64,000 nucleotides of DNA from Carnobacterium gallinarum DSM 4847. GTDB lineage: Bacteria; Bacillota; Bacilli; Lactobacillales; Carnobacteriaceae. Below are positions 25,100 through 34,725 of this stretch, piece after piece. Position 1 is the stretch's first letter. Each line of letters starts with the position of its first letter. Position numbers and translations under genes: made by a program. Under the pieces are notes generated by a model, which saw only the letters and a program-made list of their open reading frames with translations, had not been told where the DNA came from and ran no database searches. The stretch is taken from assembly GCF_000744375.1 (NCBI RefSeq), contig NZ_JQLU01000005.1, positions 124,001 to 188,000 of the forward strand, read 5' to 3'.

Positions 25100-27796
25100 T
25101 TATTTATTAATTGTTAATTGAACTTGGTTATCAATAAACATTTGAACAATATAAGCTACTTCATCTTCTACCATTACAACTTGATATTGTTTTTCTAAGG
25201 TCATTAATGAAGCCTTCACCAAATCCATCTCTAAACGATACTTTTTAACAAAGCTTTCTAGATTTGGAAATTCGCGAATCATTGAACCTACCTTTAAGCG
25301 CTCGACTAAAAAGGCTAAATGAATAATAATTCCAGTATCTACGCCAGGCTCAACAATTAAATGCATGTCCGTTTGCAATTGATGTACAATCTTTTGTGAT
25401 TGCATGACTAGTTTATGAACAGAACCTACATTACGAATAGTTCCTTCTAATGACTGAATCATTTGTTCAATAGGAATATCTTCATCAACAATTCGTTTTA
25501 GAATATTCAGTTTTTCATCGTTAAAGATATCATATGCTGAAAAATATGGAATATTTTGATAATCAAATTCAACTGTACCGACAATTGCTTTAATCTCATA
25601 TTCTTCCATTAGCTCATCAATATGCTGTTTAAAGGCTTCTCTGTGTAAAAATTGTAGCTGAATAATTTTAGTTCGACTTTGATCGATGACTGGGCTAATT
25701 CGTTCATTTAAGTGCTTAGCCACTCCTTCACCTGTAAAACAAGTAACTAAGACGGCTTTTTGTTGTGGTTTTTCAGTTTTTATACTAGATTTCACCATAT
25801 TTTCAAAAGTCATTTGACAGCTTTGGTAAATATCCTCTAAGGTCCGACCAACTGACGCCATTCGGATTGCTTCTAAAACAATCGTTGTACTGACCATTGA
25901 AAGTGCTTTTGTACGAATACCTAGCTCTTCTGAAAGCATATTGCCAAAGGATGTTAGGGATCCCATATCACTTAAAACCAATAAACCATTTTTGTAGTCC
26001 TCTCGATTAGTTAAAATTGTTTTTTTCACCTTTTCATACATCTTTTGAACTTCCATTGTTAAAGGCATATCAATTGCTATCCCTACTTTGGTATCTAGCA
26101 ACTCTTGAACGGTTTCCAACATGCTGGTTGCAGTTGATTTTCCATGCATTAGTACCATAATCGATACAAGTTCTTCTGTTGGTGCAGCGGTTTCACTAAT
26201 ATCAATTGTTAGGAACATCGTAATAAATCCAATTTCATCAAAAGGCACTTCAACTTGATAGTCTTCTTCGATTATTGCTGACAAATCAATAGCTACTTGA
26301 AATTCTTTAGAATAATTTTTACGAACATTATTTAAATCAGGATGAATGATTTGGCGATTTTCTTTAATACGTTCTAATGAGCTTTGCAAATGTAATGCAA
26401 AGGCAAATCGAGCTTTTGGATTGTATTTACGTCCTAACCGCTCTTCTGCCACATCATATAATCGATCGGTTAAATTCCTTAGTTTATCAGAAATTAAGTC
26501 TTGATGAATATCACTCATTGAAAGTTTTTCAACATAATCACGGAAATACTTGGTCATATCCGTTGCGATTAATTCTTCTAAATTGATATTCTCAATATTT
26601 CCTTCTGCCATAATCTCATCAACTTTTTCTTCAATTACATTATATACACTCATATCTGCAGATAAATCATTCTCCGATTCCTCATTTTGATCACTGGAAA
26701 CATAGGTAAAATGACTAACTTTATTATCAATTAAGCGCTCCATTTTTTCAGGATCTTCTTTCACTCTTAATAAACCTTTTTGAACTTGCAAAGGTAAATC
26801 TTTTTGTGAAATTTTCAAATTTTTTTCTTGATGCGTCCGGTAATGTAGAAAGGCTTTCGCACAAACTAGTTTTAAATCACGTTGTACTTGTCCAATATTG
26901 CCTTCTGCATGATACAACATAAAGGCTAATAGAACATCTCGTTCTACTACAATTTTTTGCCCTAAACGATTGGCTTCTTTTTGTAAAAAGGTTGCAACGA
27001 GTTCATAGCGTTCATCAATACTGCGCTCTTCTAAAGGTGGCAAAGTAATCATCATAGGTATTCGACGATTAAAAGTTGACAATAAAGTATCTGAACTTTC
27101 TGTTGTTGCACCAATAATTTGCACGCTAGCCTCATAGACTTGACTACTTTCACCCAAGGGACGATAGGTGCCTTTATCAATAAAGGTAAACAGCATTTCT
27201 TGTCCTTCTGGAGGCAAACGATGAATTTCGTCTAAGAATAGAATTCCACCATCAGCTTTACTCATTAACCCGACCCGATCTTCTGATGCCCCTGTATAAG
27301 AACCTTTTTTTATTCCAAAAATATGACCAAATAGCAGTTGAGGATTCTGAGCATAATCTGCACAGTTAAAGGAAATAAACGGAGCTTCTTTTGGTAGCGT
27401 TTGCGATTCAATGGCAAATTGATACATGCATTCAGCAAATAAAGACTTGCCAGTTCCTGTTTTCCCAAATATAATCGTATGCAGTCCACGTGGTGGATAC
27501 AAAATAGCTGCTTTTGCTTGCTGGATAACAACTTTTAATGATTCATTACTACCAATTAAGTGTGAAAAAGATTCTTCTGTCTCTTCGATCTGTGCTTTTT
27601 TTTCAGATTTATCTAGGCGTTGGTATAGAACCGGACGACCGTTAATTTTTTTTATTTTGTTTTCTTTATATAATTCATTTAAGTAACGACTGACATTCGC
27701 TCGATCCAGATCAAGTTCGGTAGCGATTACAATTGCTGTCAACTTATCTGAACGACTTTCTAATAATGAAAGAACGTTGGCTTTTCTATTAGACAC
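25100..27796 (-). CDS. LevR/CelR-type sigma-54-dependent PTS operon activator
   Basis: This 898-residue multidomain regulator begins at a GTG with GGAGG 7 nt upstream. In order it has an N-terminal winged helix (about 1-65) and an AAA+ domain with Walker [14 protein letters not shown], sigma-54 contact loop GSYTGA (family GAFTGA) and Walker [15 protein letters not shown] first PRD follows, then an EIIA-Man-like domain ([15 protein letters not shown]), an EIIB-like domain with cysteine in [14 protein letters not shown], and a C-terminal PRD with histidine in [15 protein letters not shown] phosphorylation of these domains controls activity. Two sigma-54 promoters downstream are its evident targets. 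Confidence 0.95.
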   Translation of the reverse strand: MSNRKANVLSLLESRSDKLTAIVIATELDLDRANVSRYLNELYKENKIKKINGRPVLYQRLDKSEKKAQIEETEESFSHLIGSNESLKVVIQQAKAAILYPPRGLHTIIFGKTGTGKSLFAECMYQFAIESQTLPKEAPFISFNCADYAQNPQLLFGHIFGIKKGSYTGASEDRVGLMSKADGGILFLDEIHRLPPEGQEMLFTFIDKGTYRPLGESSQVYEASVQIIGATTESSDTLLSTFNRRIPMMITLPPLEERSIDERYELVATFLQKEANRLGQKIVVERDVLLAFMLYHAEGNIGQVQRDLKLVCAKAFLHYRTHQEKNLKISQKDLPLQVQKGLLRVKEDPEKMERLIDNKVSHFTYVSSDQNEESENDLSADMSVYNVIEEKVDEIMAEGNIENINLEELIATDMTKYFRDYVEKLSMSDIHQDLISDKLRNLTDRLYDVAEERLGRKYNPKARFAFALHLQSSLERIKENRQIIHPDLNNVRKNYSKEFQVAIDLSAIIEEDYQVEVPFDEIGFITMFLTIDISETAAPTEELVSIMVLMHGKSTATSMLETVQELLDTKVGIAIDMPLTMEVQKMYEKVKKTILTNREDYKNGLLVLSDMGSLTSFGNMLSEELGIRTKALSMVSTTIVLEAIRMASVGRTLEDIYQSCQMTFENMVKSSIKTEKPQQKAVLVTCFTGEGVAKHLNERISPVIDQSRTKIIQLQFLHREAFKQHIDELMEEYEIKAIVGTVEFDYQNIPYFSAYDIFNDEKLNILKRIVDEDIPIEQMIQSLEGTIRNVGSVHKLVMQSQKIVHQLQTDMHLIVEPGVDTGIIIHLAFLVERLKVGSMIREFPNLESFVKKYRLEMDLVKASLMTLEKQYQVVMVEDEVAYIVQMFIDNQVQLTINK

Positions 27797-27839
27797 TGCA
27801 AATCCTCCAATTCTAATGATAGGTCCCTAAAAATAGACT

Positions 27840-27881
27840 GCTACGTTTAGCTGCAATTATTCCATTACAGCTAAACATAGC
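27840..27881 (-). terminator. Terminator of the DEAD-box helicase gene
   Basis: GCTACGTTTAGCTG (27840-27853) pairs with CAGCTAAACATAGC (27868-27881), with one wobble, followed by a T-rich stretch on the minus strand. Confidence 0.7.
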
Positions 27882-27918
27882 TCACACTATTTCTTGCTAG
27901 TAGAACCACTCAAAATAC

Positions 27919-29214
27919 TCACTCTTTTTTCTTTTTACGAGCACCCTTATTTTTTTGATCCTTTTTCTTCTTCTTCTTTTTCACGATTGGTTGCACTACT
28001 TCAGTTTTTGTTTCTTTTTTAGGCGCTTCATTGTTTTTTTCTTTTTCTTTTGTTTTAGACTTTAGCTTAGCTATTTCCGGTACTTCATCCTTAACTGTTT
28101 CCGGACGTTGATCTACTAACTCTCCACCAAATAAATACAAACGAGTTAATTCTAGCTCTAATGGTGCAATAACTTTTTTAAACTCACGCATATCACGTTC
28201 GTTAACTAAAGTTAAAACAGTCCCTGCTTTTCCCATTCGAGCTGTACGCCCTGAACGATGAATATAACTTTCTTTTGTTACAGGAATATCGTACTGAATC
28301 ACGTAAGGCAACCCTTGAATATCTAATCCTCGTGAAGCTACATCTGTTGTTAATAATAATTTTACCTTGCCATTACGGAATTGTTGTAAGGCATGCTGAC
28401 GCTCAGTTTTGTATTTTTCACCGTGTAAAACAGCGACAGATACTCCTTCATAGCTTAGTTTTTCAGCAACTGTTACTAAGTTAGCAACATTATTAATAAA
28501 AACTAAACCTCTAAAATCTGTAATCTGAGTTAAACGTTTTAACATTTCAGTCCGTTTACGGTTTGGTGTTTCAATGTATGCATGTAGAACTTTACCAGCT
28601 GATGTATCTTCATCTGTTGCATCAATCCATTCAGGCTCAACATTAAACCATTTTGGTAAATCTTTCATTAATTCATTACTAGTAGCTGAAAAAAAGCCCA
28701 TTTGTGGATTATTAGGAATTTTAGCAACTACTTTACGGACTGTTGCCAATTGTTCCTGTTGAAGTAATTGATCGGCTTCATCTAAAATAACAGTTGCAAC
28801 TTGATGTAATTTCAATTTCTTCATCTCAGTAATTTCTAAAATTCGTCCAGCAGTTCCTACAATAATTTCTGGTTTTTGTTTTAATTTTTCCAATTGACGC
28901 TTGATACTTGCTCCACCAATTAAGGGCTGAACTGTCAAACCAACTTCTTTTCCCCATTCCTTCACTACAGCGGCTACTTGAACAGCTAGCTCTTGAGAAG
29001 GGGTAATAATAATCGTTTGCAAACCACCTTTTATAGTCGTTTTCGCCAAAATTGGTAGTGTGTAAGCTACTGTTTTACCTGTTCCTGTTGGAGAAATCCC
29101 CACAACATCTGTTCCATTCTTTAAAGGTTCATAGACCTTTTCTTGTATCGCAGACGGCTCTTGATAGTCTAATTTTTCCCAATAAGCCTGCAATTCAGGT
29201 AATTCTAGTTTCAT
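27919..29214 (-). CDS. DEAD-box RNA helicase
   Basis: This 431-residue ATP-dependent RNA helicase has two RecA domains. Visible motifs are the Q motif PSAIQEKVYEPL, motif I SPTGTGKT, II DEADQLL, III SATSN, the motif IV region GLVFINN, V TTDVASRGLDIQG and VI HRSGRTARMG. It ends in a highly basic Lys-rich tail (about residues 385-431) typical of RNA-anchoring extensions in CshB-like cold-shock helicases. It is monocistronic. The exact orthologue is not certain. Confidence 0.93.
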   Translation of the reverse strand: MKLELPELQAYWEKLDYQEPSAIQEKVYEPLKNGTDVVGISPTGTGKTVAYTLPILAKTTIKGGLQTIIITPSQELAVQVAAVVKEWGKEVGLTVQPLIGGASIKRQLEKLKQKPEIIVGTAGRILEITEMKKLKLHQVATVILDEADQLLQQEQLATVRKVVAKIPNNPQMGFFSATSNELMKDLPKWFNVEPEWIDATDEDTSAGKVLHAYIETPNRKRTEMLKRLTQITDFRGLVFINNVANLVTVAEKLSYEGVSVAVLHGEKYKTERQHALQQFRNGKVKLLLTTDVASRGLDIQGLPYVIQYDIPVTKESYIHRSGRTARMGKAGTVLTLVNERDMREFKKVIAPLELELTRLYLFGGELVDQRPETVKDEVPEIAKLKSKTKEKEKNNEAPKKETKTEVVQPIVKKKKKKKDQKNKGARKKKKE

Positions 29215-29379
29215 TATTTAACGGCCTCATTTCTCTAATGTTCCATGACATTCTTCTTCATTATACGTCAAAAAAGGAAAAATGTATTGATTCAGAGTAA
29301 ATTTTTTACACAATATAAAATTAGCAGTGCTATTTAGTTAATTTTACACACTATTTCTCCACTTATTTAAAGAATTTTT

Positions 29380-29433
29380 CCACACAAAAAGGCATACATT
29401 TAACTGAGCGTTAGATCTATGCTTTTGTGTTTA
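29380..29433 (-). terminator. Terminator after the Gfo/Idh/MocA gene
   Basis: ACACAAAAAGGCATA and TATGCTTTTGTGT pair across a 20-base loop, just downstream of the oxidoreductase stop on the minus strand. Confidence 0.65.
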
Positions 29434-29454
29434 ACTACTTAATTTAGTCTTTCT

Positions 29455-30456
29455 TTATTTTTTATCAGCATCAAAAACAATTCCTGCATCGTCACGTAAC
29501 TCTTTCAATACTTGATTGACTTCTTGACTTAAGCTTAACCATTCTTGATAAATTGCTTGATTTTCTTGAATATCTGGTGCATTGATAACTTTGGCAAAAG
29601 CTTTTGCTTCATCTACCATTGGATTTTTTTGTGGTTTTTCAGCAATTTGTTGCTTTTGATCTTGCTTCCAATCAATCACTTCAATTGAAGAAATTGCGTT
29701 GACACCATCCATTAAAATCGTTTTATCTAAACTGTAAATTTCAGATGGTAAATAGGATTGAACCATTTTCCCTGTGATTAAGGTTACATTAAATGTTGGG
29801 TAGCTTAAAATAATCGTTCCCATTCCATCTACACCTGTAGCAATTTTTTTAGCAAAGTAATGAACGCTTTCTGGTTTACCAAACCAACCAACCGCTGCAT
29901 AGACACTATAAACACCTAAATCAGCTAATGCGCCACCTGAAAAATGTGGTGAAAAAATATTCGGTTCTTTCCCTGCTAATACTTGATCGTAACGTGAAGA
30001 ATATTTCATATACGTAAAGGTTGCCCCTTCAATGCTATCAAGTTTAGCAATTTCTTCTTTCACAATCCCAAAGTTTGCTTCATGGATATGACGAGCTGCC
30101 TCTAACATCAAAACTTGATTTTCTTTAGCAACTTCTACTGCTTGCGCCCACTCTTCTGGATTAGAGAACATTGGCTTTTCAATAATGACATGTTTTTTTG
30201 CTTTCATTAAGGCTATAGCCTGTTGAAAATGTAGGCTATTTGGCGAAGCAATATACACAACATCTAATTCAGGATGATTGGCAAATTTTTCTAAGTCATC
30301 TTCAAAAATAGTTGCTTGATAAGGAGCACCAAAAACTTCAGCTTGCTCTACTTTTCGTGAGTAAACCCCTTTCAATTGATACTCACCTGTTTCAATTGCT
30401 GCATCCACAAATTGATTGGTAATCCAATTTGTCCCAATAATTCCTAAGTTTAACAT
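29455..30456 (-). CDS. Gfo/Idh/MocA-family oxidoreductase
   Basis: This 333-residue NAD(P)-dependent dehydrogenase has the Rossmann start LGIIGTNWITNQFVDAA, the sugar-dehydrogenase motif VIIEKPM (the catalytic Lys of EKP, about residue 95), and the GGALADLGVYSVYAAVGWFG segment of the C-terminal domain. The usual second G of GxGxxG is a T-N-W variant, common in this subgroup. The substrate is unknown. It follows sfsA by 23 bp, so they may be co-transcribed. Confidence 0.9.
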   Translation of the reverse strand: MLNLGIIGTNWITNQFVDAAIETGEYQLKGVYSRKVEQAEVFGAPYQATIFEDDLEKFANHPELDVVYIASPNSLHFQQAIALMKAKKHVIIEKPMFSNPEEWAQAVEVAKENQVLMLEAARHIHEANFGIVKEEIAKLDSIEGATFTYMKYSSRYDQVLAGKEPNIFSPHFSGGALADLGVYSVYAAVGWFGKPESVHYFAKKIATGVDGMGTIILSYPTFNVTLITGKMVQSYLPSEIYSLDKTILMDGVNAISSIEVIDWKQDQKQQIAEKPQKNPMVDEAKAFAKVINAPDIQENQAIYQEWLSLSQEVNQVLKELRDDAGIVFDADKK

Positions 30457-30479
30457 TTAGACATTCTCCTCTAATTCGT

Positions 30480-31178
30480 TTATTTAAACTGAATTTGCTC
30501 TTTTATTGTAATCTGACTTGGGCTTACATGACAAGTATAAGCAACTATTGCAACACCTTTTTGTTGAGCATTTTTTATTGCCTGCTCTAATTCAGGCTGC
30601 ATAGCTTGATTGATCGTCGCATAATTTGCAGTTTCCATCTGAACGATAAAACAAACTGCACCTAAATAACCTGATTCAACAGCTTTAATTAATTCATTTA
30701 CATGTTTTAGCCCACGAATTGTTGGTGCATCTGGAAACGAAACAATCCCATGATTCTCTAAAGTAATACCTTTTACCTCAACAAATACTTTTTCAGCTTG
30801 ATCTGTTTCAAAATAAATATCAAATTTAGAGTGTAAATAAGTAACCTCACGCTTTAACTGAACTATTTTTCCTTTTACTTCTGGCAACTTGATTTTGCCA
30901 TTACGTAATCCTTCAACTGCTACTTCATTAGGTACTTGGCTATCAATATTAATTAATAGGTCGCCTTTTTTGACAGCAATTAAATCATAGTCTGTTTTTC
31001 TAGTTGCAGAAGGAACATGATTTAAATAAACCGTTACTCCTGGTAAAAGTAATTCTTTGCAACGCCCTGTATTTTTTACATGTACCGTTTCTTGCTGTCC
31101 TTCAACTTCACATAGTGCAATAAAACGATTAGGACGTTCAAGAAAAGTAGCTGGGATAATATTTTGATAATCCGCCAA
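30480..31178 (-). CDS. sfsA: SfsA family protein
   Basis: This 232-residue protein has an N-terminal OB-like domain (FLERPNRFIALCEVEG, HVKNTGRCKELLLPG) and a nuclease-like C-terminal domain (KFDIYFETDQAEKVFVEVKG, FPDAPTIRGLKHVNEL). These are the SfsA hallmarks. In E. coli the protein was linked to sugar fermentation; its biochemical activity is unsettled. Length and start are normal. Confidence 0.95.
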   Translation of the reverse strand: MADYQNIIPATFLERPNRFIALCEVEGQQETVHVKNTGRCKELLLPGVTVYLNHVPSATRKTDYDLIAVKKGDLLINIDSQVPNEVAVEGLRNGKIKLPEVKGKIVQLKREVTYLHSKFDIYFETDQAEKVFVEVKGITLENHGIVSFPDAPTIRGLKHVNELIKAVESGYLGAVCFIVQMETANYATINQAMQPELEQAIKNAQQKGVAIVAYTCHVSPSQITIKEQIQFK

Positions 31179-31230
31179 TCTTTATCACTCATTTCTTTTA
31201 CTTCTTTCCTCTATCATACCAAAAAATACT

Positions 31231-31270
31231 TAAAAAGGTGAACTCATTTTTAGCTGAGTTCACCTTTTTA
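31231..31270. terminator. Terminator after the aldo/keto reductase
   Basis: AAAAAGGTGAACTCA and TGAGTTCACCTTTTT form a 15-bp perfect stem with T run on the minus strand. Confidence 0.85.
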
Positions 31271-31278
31271 TATAATGC

Positions 31279-32079
31279 TTATCCTAAATTATCTAGAATA
31301 TCCATTTCTTCATCTGACAGTTCAAAATCAAAAATAGCAGCATTTTCAATTAACCGCTCTTTATGAGTTGTTTTCGGAATCGGAATTAAATCTTTTTCAA
31401 TACTCCAACGCAAAGCAATCTGAGCTACCGTTTTATTATGTTTTTCAGCAATTTTAGTAATCTTATTTTCACTACTTAATTTTCCTTTTTTTAAAGGTGA
31501 ATATGCCATTGTCACAATATTTTTACTTGCACAAAAATCTGTTAATTCTTCCAAACGATGTCCGGGATAAATTTCGATTTGATTAACTACCGGTTTGATT
31601 TTTGCAGCTTTTAATAACGGCAATAAGTCACCACGGGTAAAGTTAGCTACACCAATAGCTTTAACTCGACCTGATGCGTAAATCTCTTCTAAGGCTTGCC
31701 AAGTTTCACGATTAATCTCATCACTGGCATCTGGCCAATGAATCAGTGCCATATCAACATACTCTAAATTCAGTTTTTGAAAACTATCTTCAAAAGCTTG
31801 AGTTGCTTTAGCTAGACCAGCATCTGTTTTCCAAATTTTAGTAACTACAAAAATGTCTTCACGAGAAATCCCAGCATTAATTGCACGATTGATCCCACGT
31901 CCTACACCAACTTCATTCTTATACATTGAGGCCGTATCAATTAAACGATAACCATTCATCAATGCTGTAAAAACTGTTTCTTCAACTTGATTGTCGTCCA
32001 TCCCATAGGTTCCTAATCCAATTCCTGGAATTGTCAATCCATTATTCAAAGGCATTCTATCCAATAAACTTACTACCAT
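31279..32079 (-). CDS. Aldo/keto reductase
   Basis: This 266-residue NADPH-dependent carbonyl reductase has a TIM barrel. It has family motifs GYRLIDTASMYKNEVGVG (catalytic Asp and Tyr), VTKIWKTD (Lys), ALIHWPD (His), and the cofactor-binding IPIPKTTHKERLIENA. The start was moved to the ATG at 32079 because GGAG lies about 10 bases upstream; a GTG nine bases earlier would be too close. It is monocistronic. The substrate is undetermined. Confidence 0.93.
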   Translation of the reverse strand: MVVSLLDRMPLNNGLTIPGIGLGTYGMDDNQVEETVFTALMNGYRLIDTASMYKNEVGVGRGINRAINAGISREDIFVVTKIWKTDAGLAKATQAFEDSFQKLNLEYVDMALIHWPDASDEINRETWQALEEIYASGRVKAIGVANFTRGDLLPLLKAAKIKPVVNQIEIYPGHRLEELTDFCASKNIVTMAYSPLKKGKLSSENKITKIAEKHNKTVAQIALRWSIEKDLIPIPKTTHKERLIENAAIFDFELSDEEMDILDNLG

Positions 32080-32282
32080 TCGTATCACGCTCCTTCAATA
32101 TGTTACCTTTAGTGTAACGAATCTAGAGATACAATTCAAAGAAAAGCCCTTCGTACAATTGAAGAATCCTATGTTTTACTTTTTCTTAAGATATCTGTTC
32201 TCCTTGATTTTATTCTAGAAATTAATCCACTCTATCTTATGATTTTTTCACCCTATTCTACTAGATATTCATGTAAAAATTT

Positions 32283-32322
32283 AGCAAAAAAAAACCACAA
32301 GTTTTTCACTTATGGTTGATAT
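32283..32322 (-). terminator. Terminator of the YxeA-family gene
   Basis: AACCATAAGTG and CACTTGTGGTT arms on the minus strand are followed by a run of nine T. Confidence 0.75.
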
Positions 32323-32332
32323 TCTAGAAGAC

Positions 32333-32680
32333 TTATTTTAATTTTGCACTGGCTTTTTCAGGAATAGTTGATTTTTGTACTTCTTCCCACGATAATACGC
32401 CCTTTTTCTTATTATAAGATAGTTTTAAATACGCTTCTTTCCTAAGTGGACGTCCTGAAAATCCATTAAATGTAACCTTTTTTTCAACGCCATCTTTATT
32501 AATCGCTACTAAATTATATTCATACATAGTCACTTTATTTCCTTGGTCATCCTTAGTTGTTTTTGGATCACCATCTGTTGTAATCTGAGTATAATAATCT
32601 TGTCCAGTATAGTTTGTGTAATAATAAAAACCCACAATAGCTAGTAAAACTACTGCTAAAATACCGACTATTTTTTTCAT
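32333..32680 (-). CDS. YxeA-family (DUF1093) secreted/membrane-anchored protein
   Basis: This 115-residue protein has one N-terminal hydrophobic segment (MKKIVGILAVVLLAIVGFYYY) followed by a small beta-barrel (OB-like) domain with DYYTQITTDG, YEYNLVAIN and LKLSYNKKKGVLSWEEV, all typical of YxeA. It probably acts outside the membrane; function unknown. The start was set at MKKIV, which gives a normal signal segment; the longer frame adds non-conserved residues. Confidence 0.85.
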   Translation of the reverse strand: MKKIVGILAVVLLAIVGFYYYTNYTGQDYYTQITTDGDPKTTKDDQGNKVTMYEYNLVAINKDGVEKKVTFNGFSGRPLRKEAYLKLSYNKKKGVLSWEEVQKSTIPEKASAKLK

Positions 32681-32776
32681 CCCGCATTCCTCATTTCTTA
32701 GTATCATTATACTAACAACGAGAACCTTTTTCCTGTGATTTTGCTTACGTTTGGTACAAGTAATCTTACAAAAAAG

Positions 32777-33622
32777 TTAGTTGAGGGAAACAACAATAAT
32801 TTCTGGACGATTGTTTATTCTAAATGGGAAAGTTGAATTACCAATTCCACGGCTAACAATCATTCGTTTACTAGCCATTTCAGCTTGATAATAGACACCA
32901 CTTGTATATTCTGGAAAACGACCTTGATTTGGTGCATATAACCCACCAATAAATGGTAGTCGGATTTGACCACCATGAGCATGACCTGTAAAAACAATGT
33001 CAGGGGCTTTTGTAGCATCAACATAATACTGATTAAAAAACTCGGGTCGATGGGCAATCAATAATTTCGGCTGATCTTGCATGCCTTCATTTAATTGAAT
33101 CCCATTTAAAATTGGAGCAGATAAAGCCTTAAAATCTTCTTTTTCTGAGAGTCCCATAACTACTAATCCAGCACTACCAAGCTGTAACCATTCCGCTTCA
33201 TCAATTAAAACACGAACACCGGCTGCAGTTAAAATACTTTCCCATTCTTGTAAGTGCCCACTTTTTAAATCATGATTTCCTGTTACTGCAAATGTTGGTG
33301 CAATTGCAACTAATTCTTTTGCAACTAAAGCTAATTCTAACTTTGGCATTTCACCACGAACATCGACTAAATCCCCTGATAAGACAATTAAATCTGGTTC
33401 CTCTTGTTTTACTTTATCAATCAGTTTTTCTAATGGGACATTCTGTCGTGGAATATGCAAATCTGATAAGTGAACAATTTTTTTATTTTTTAAACCATTT
33501 GCTAAAAATGGGATAGTTACTTGAATTCGCGTTAGTTCTAACCAATGATTTTGAGTATATAAATAGATTGCTCCTACAATTAGTAGTACAGCAATAATTG
33601 CAACATAATACATCCAAGACAT
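32777..33622 (-). CDS. Membrane-anchored metallophosphoesterase (YkuE-like)
   Basis: This 281-residue calcineurin-like phosphoesterase has an N-terminal membrane helix (residues about 5-25). Its metal ligands are in HLSDLHIP, LSGDLVDVRG, VTGNHD, IAHRPE and FTGHAHGGQIRLP. The RLPFIGGLYAPNQGRFP stretch is characteristic of YkuE-type enzymes. It ends 24 bp before the next gene's end region and is likely co-transcribed behind the GH25 gene. The substrate is unknown. Confidence 0.92.
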   Translation of the reverse strand: MSWMYYVAIIAVLLIVGAIYLYTQNHWLELTRIQVTIPFLANGLKNKKIVHLSDLHIPRQNVPLEKLIDKVKQEEPDLIVLSGDLVDVRGEMPKLELALVAKELVAIAPTFAVTGNHDLKSGHLQEWESILTAAGVRVLIDEAEWLQLGSAGLVVMGLSEKEDFKALSAPILNGIQLNEGMQDQPKLLIAHRPEFFNQYYVDATKAPDIVFTGHAHGGQIRLPFIGGLYAPNQGRFPEYTSGVYYQAEMASKRMIVSRGIGNSTFPFRINNRPEIIVVSLN

Positions 33623-33646
33623 GTAACCCCTCCTTATCGTTATACT

Positions 33647-34471
33647 TTAAATTTTTCCATTAAATTCTTTAAATTCAGCTTTTGTTCCTTTATAAACAAC
33701 TAAATCTAAACTCTCTTGTTTTACGGATTTTTGCGCTAAGCTGCCTTCTTCCGTGTATTCCCAAAAAGTCCATTTAAGCTCACTTTTCAGACTAGGCTTT
33801 TGCTGCGTATTAACTAACCAAAGATCACACTCTGGAAATGTATCTTGAATATAGCGTTGATACAGGTCTTGATTTACACACAAAATTAAGCGCTGATTTG
33901 TCGCTGCACTTACTGTTGCGATAAAGGCATTTAATTCTTTTTGAACTGCTGTTTTTTCAGGTGGATTTTCTTTTTTGCCATCGTATAATTCCAACATAAT
34001 AACCGGAGGCAAATCATCGTTCTCTGGTTGATATACTTGTAAAAAATGTTCTGCTTGAGTAGCTCCCGGACTGTCAAAGCTAAAATAATGACTCGCTCCT
34101 CTGCGAATATCTGTCCCTTTAATTCGGTCCCAATTCAATCGGTATCCATCGTCTACATAGCTACTTCCCTCAGTTGCTTTAATGTACGCAAAGCTTAAAC
34201 CACCATCAGAAATCCCTTGCCAGTCTAAGTACCCTTCTTCAGCTGACACTTGAATTCCTTTAACTGAAAAATCTTTTATATCGTCTTTTTGAAAAAATGA
34301 AAAGCCCCATACTTGGCTAATAATTACATACAGTAAGACTAAAAAAATAAGAACTACACCACTAATTGCAATGACTTTAGTTGAATTTTTTTTAGGATCT
34401 TTCTCTAAATAATAAATGATTCTAACCTCCCTAACCTTACAGAAAGCACCTTGTAGCTTAACATAACACAA
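33647..34471 (-). CDS. GH25 (lysozyme-like) membrane protein with degenerate active site
   Basis: This protein of about 274 residues has a single membrane helix (about 33-55) and an extracellular GH25 fold. The usual GIDVSxxQG opening is GIQVSAEEGYLDW, so the first catalytic Asp is Gln. The usual L-D-x-E strand is PPVIMLELYDG, so the second Asp is Met while the Glu remains. Muramidase activity is therefore doubtful; it may bind glycan only. The start is uncertain: a TTG at 34471 with AAGGA 5 bases upstream, or a rare ATT/ATC behind a better GGGAGG at about residue 15. Confidence 0.8.
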   Translation of the reverse strand: MCYVKLQGAFCKVREVRIIYYLEKDPKKNSTKVIAISGVVLIFLVLLYVIISQVWGFSFFQKDDIKDFSVKGIQVSAEEGYLDWQGISDGGLSFAYIKATEGSSYVDDGYRLNWDRIKGTDIRRGASHYFSFDSPGATQAEHFLQVYQPENDDLPPVIMLELYDGKKENPPEKTAVQKELNAFIATVSAATNQRLILCVNQDLYQRYIQDTFPECDLWLVNTQQKPSLKSELKWTFWEYTEEGSLAQKSVKQESLDLVVYKGTKAEFKEFNGKI

Positions 34472-34686
34472 TGCAATCCTTGGTTAATCAAACAAATTAT
34501 AGTTCATTTGTTTTTATCTTGATTGATTATTTTTGAAATCATATTCAATACTTAGATTACATTATACCATTTTTTAGAAAAGGAATTCATTTATTTAAAA
34601 GAAAAAACTAAATTTAACGATATAGTAAATATATGGAATTAGTTTAACATAAAATCTTATCCATTATAAATAAATTCAAAAAAAAT

Positions 34687-34716
34687 AACCATTTAGCCAA
34701 AAATGACTAAATGGTT
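34687..34716. terminator. Terminator after the ornithine-cyclodeaminase-like gene
   Basis: AACCATTTAG and CTAAATGGTT pair in a 10-bp stem with a T-rich tail. The gap 34472-34686 is AT-rich and otherwise empty. Confidence 0.7.
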
Positions 34717-34725
34717 TCTTTTTAT

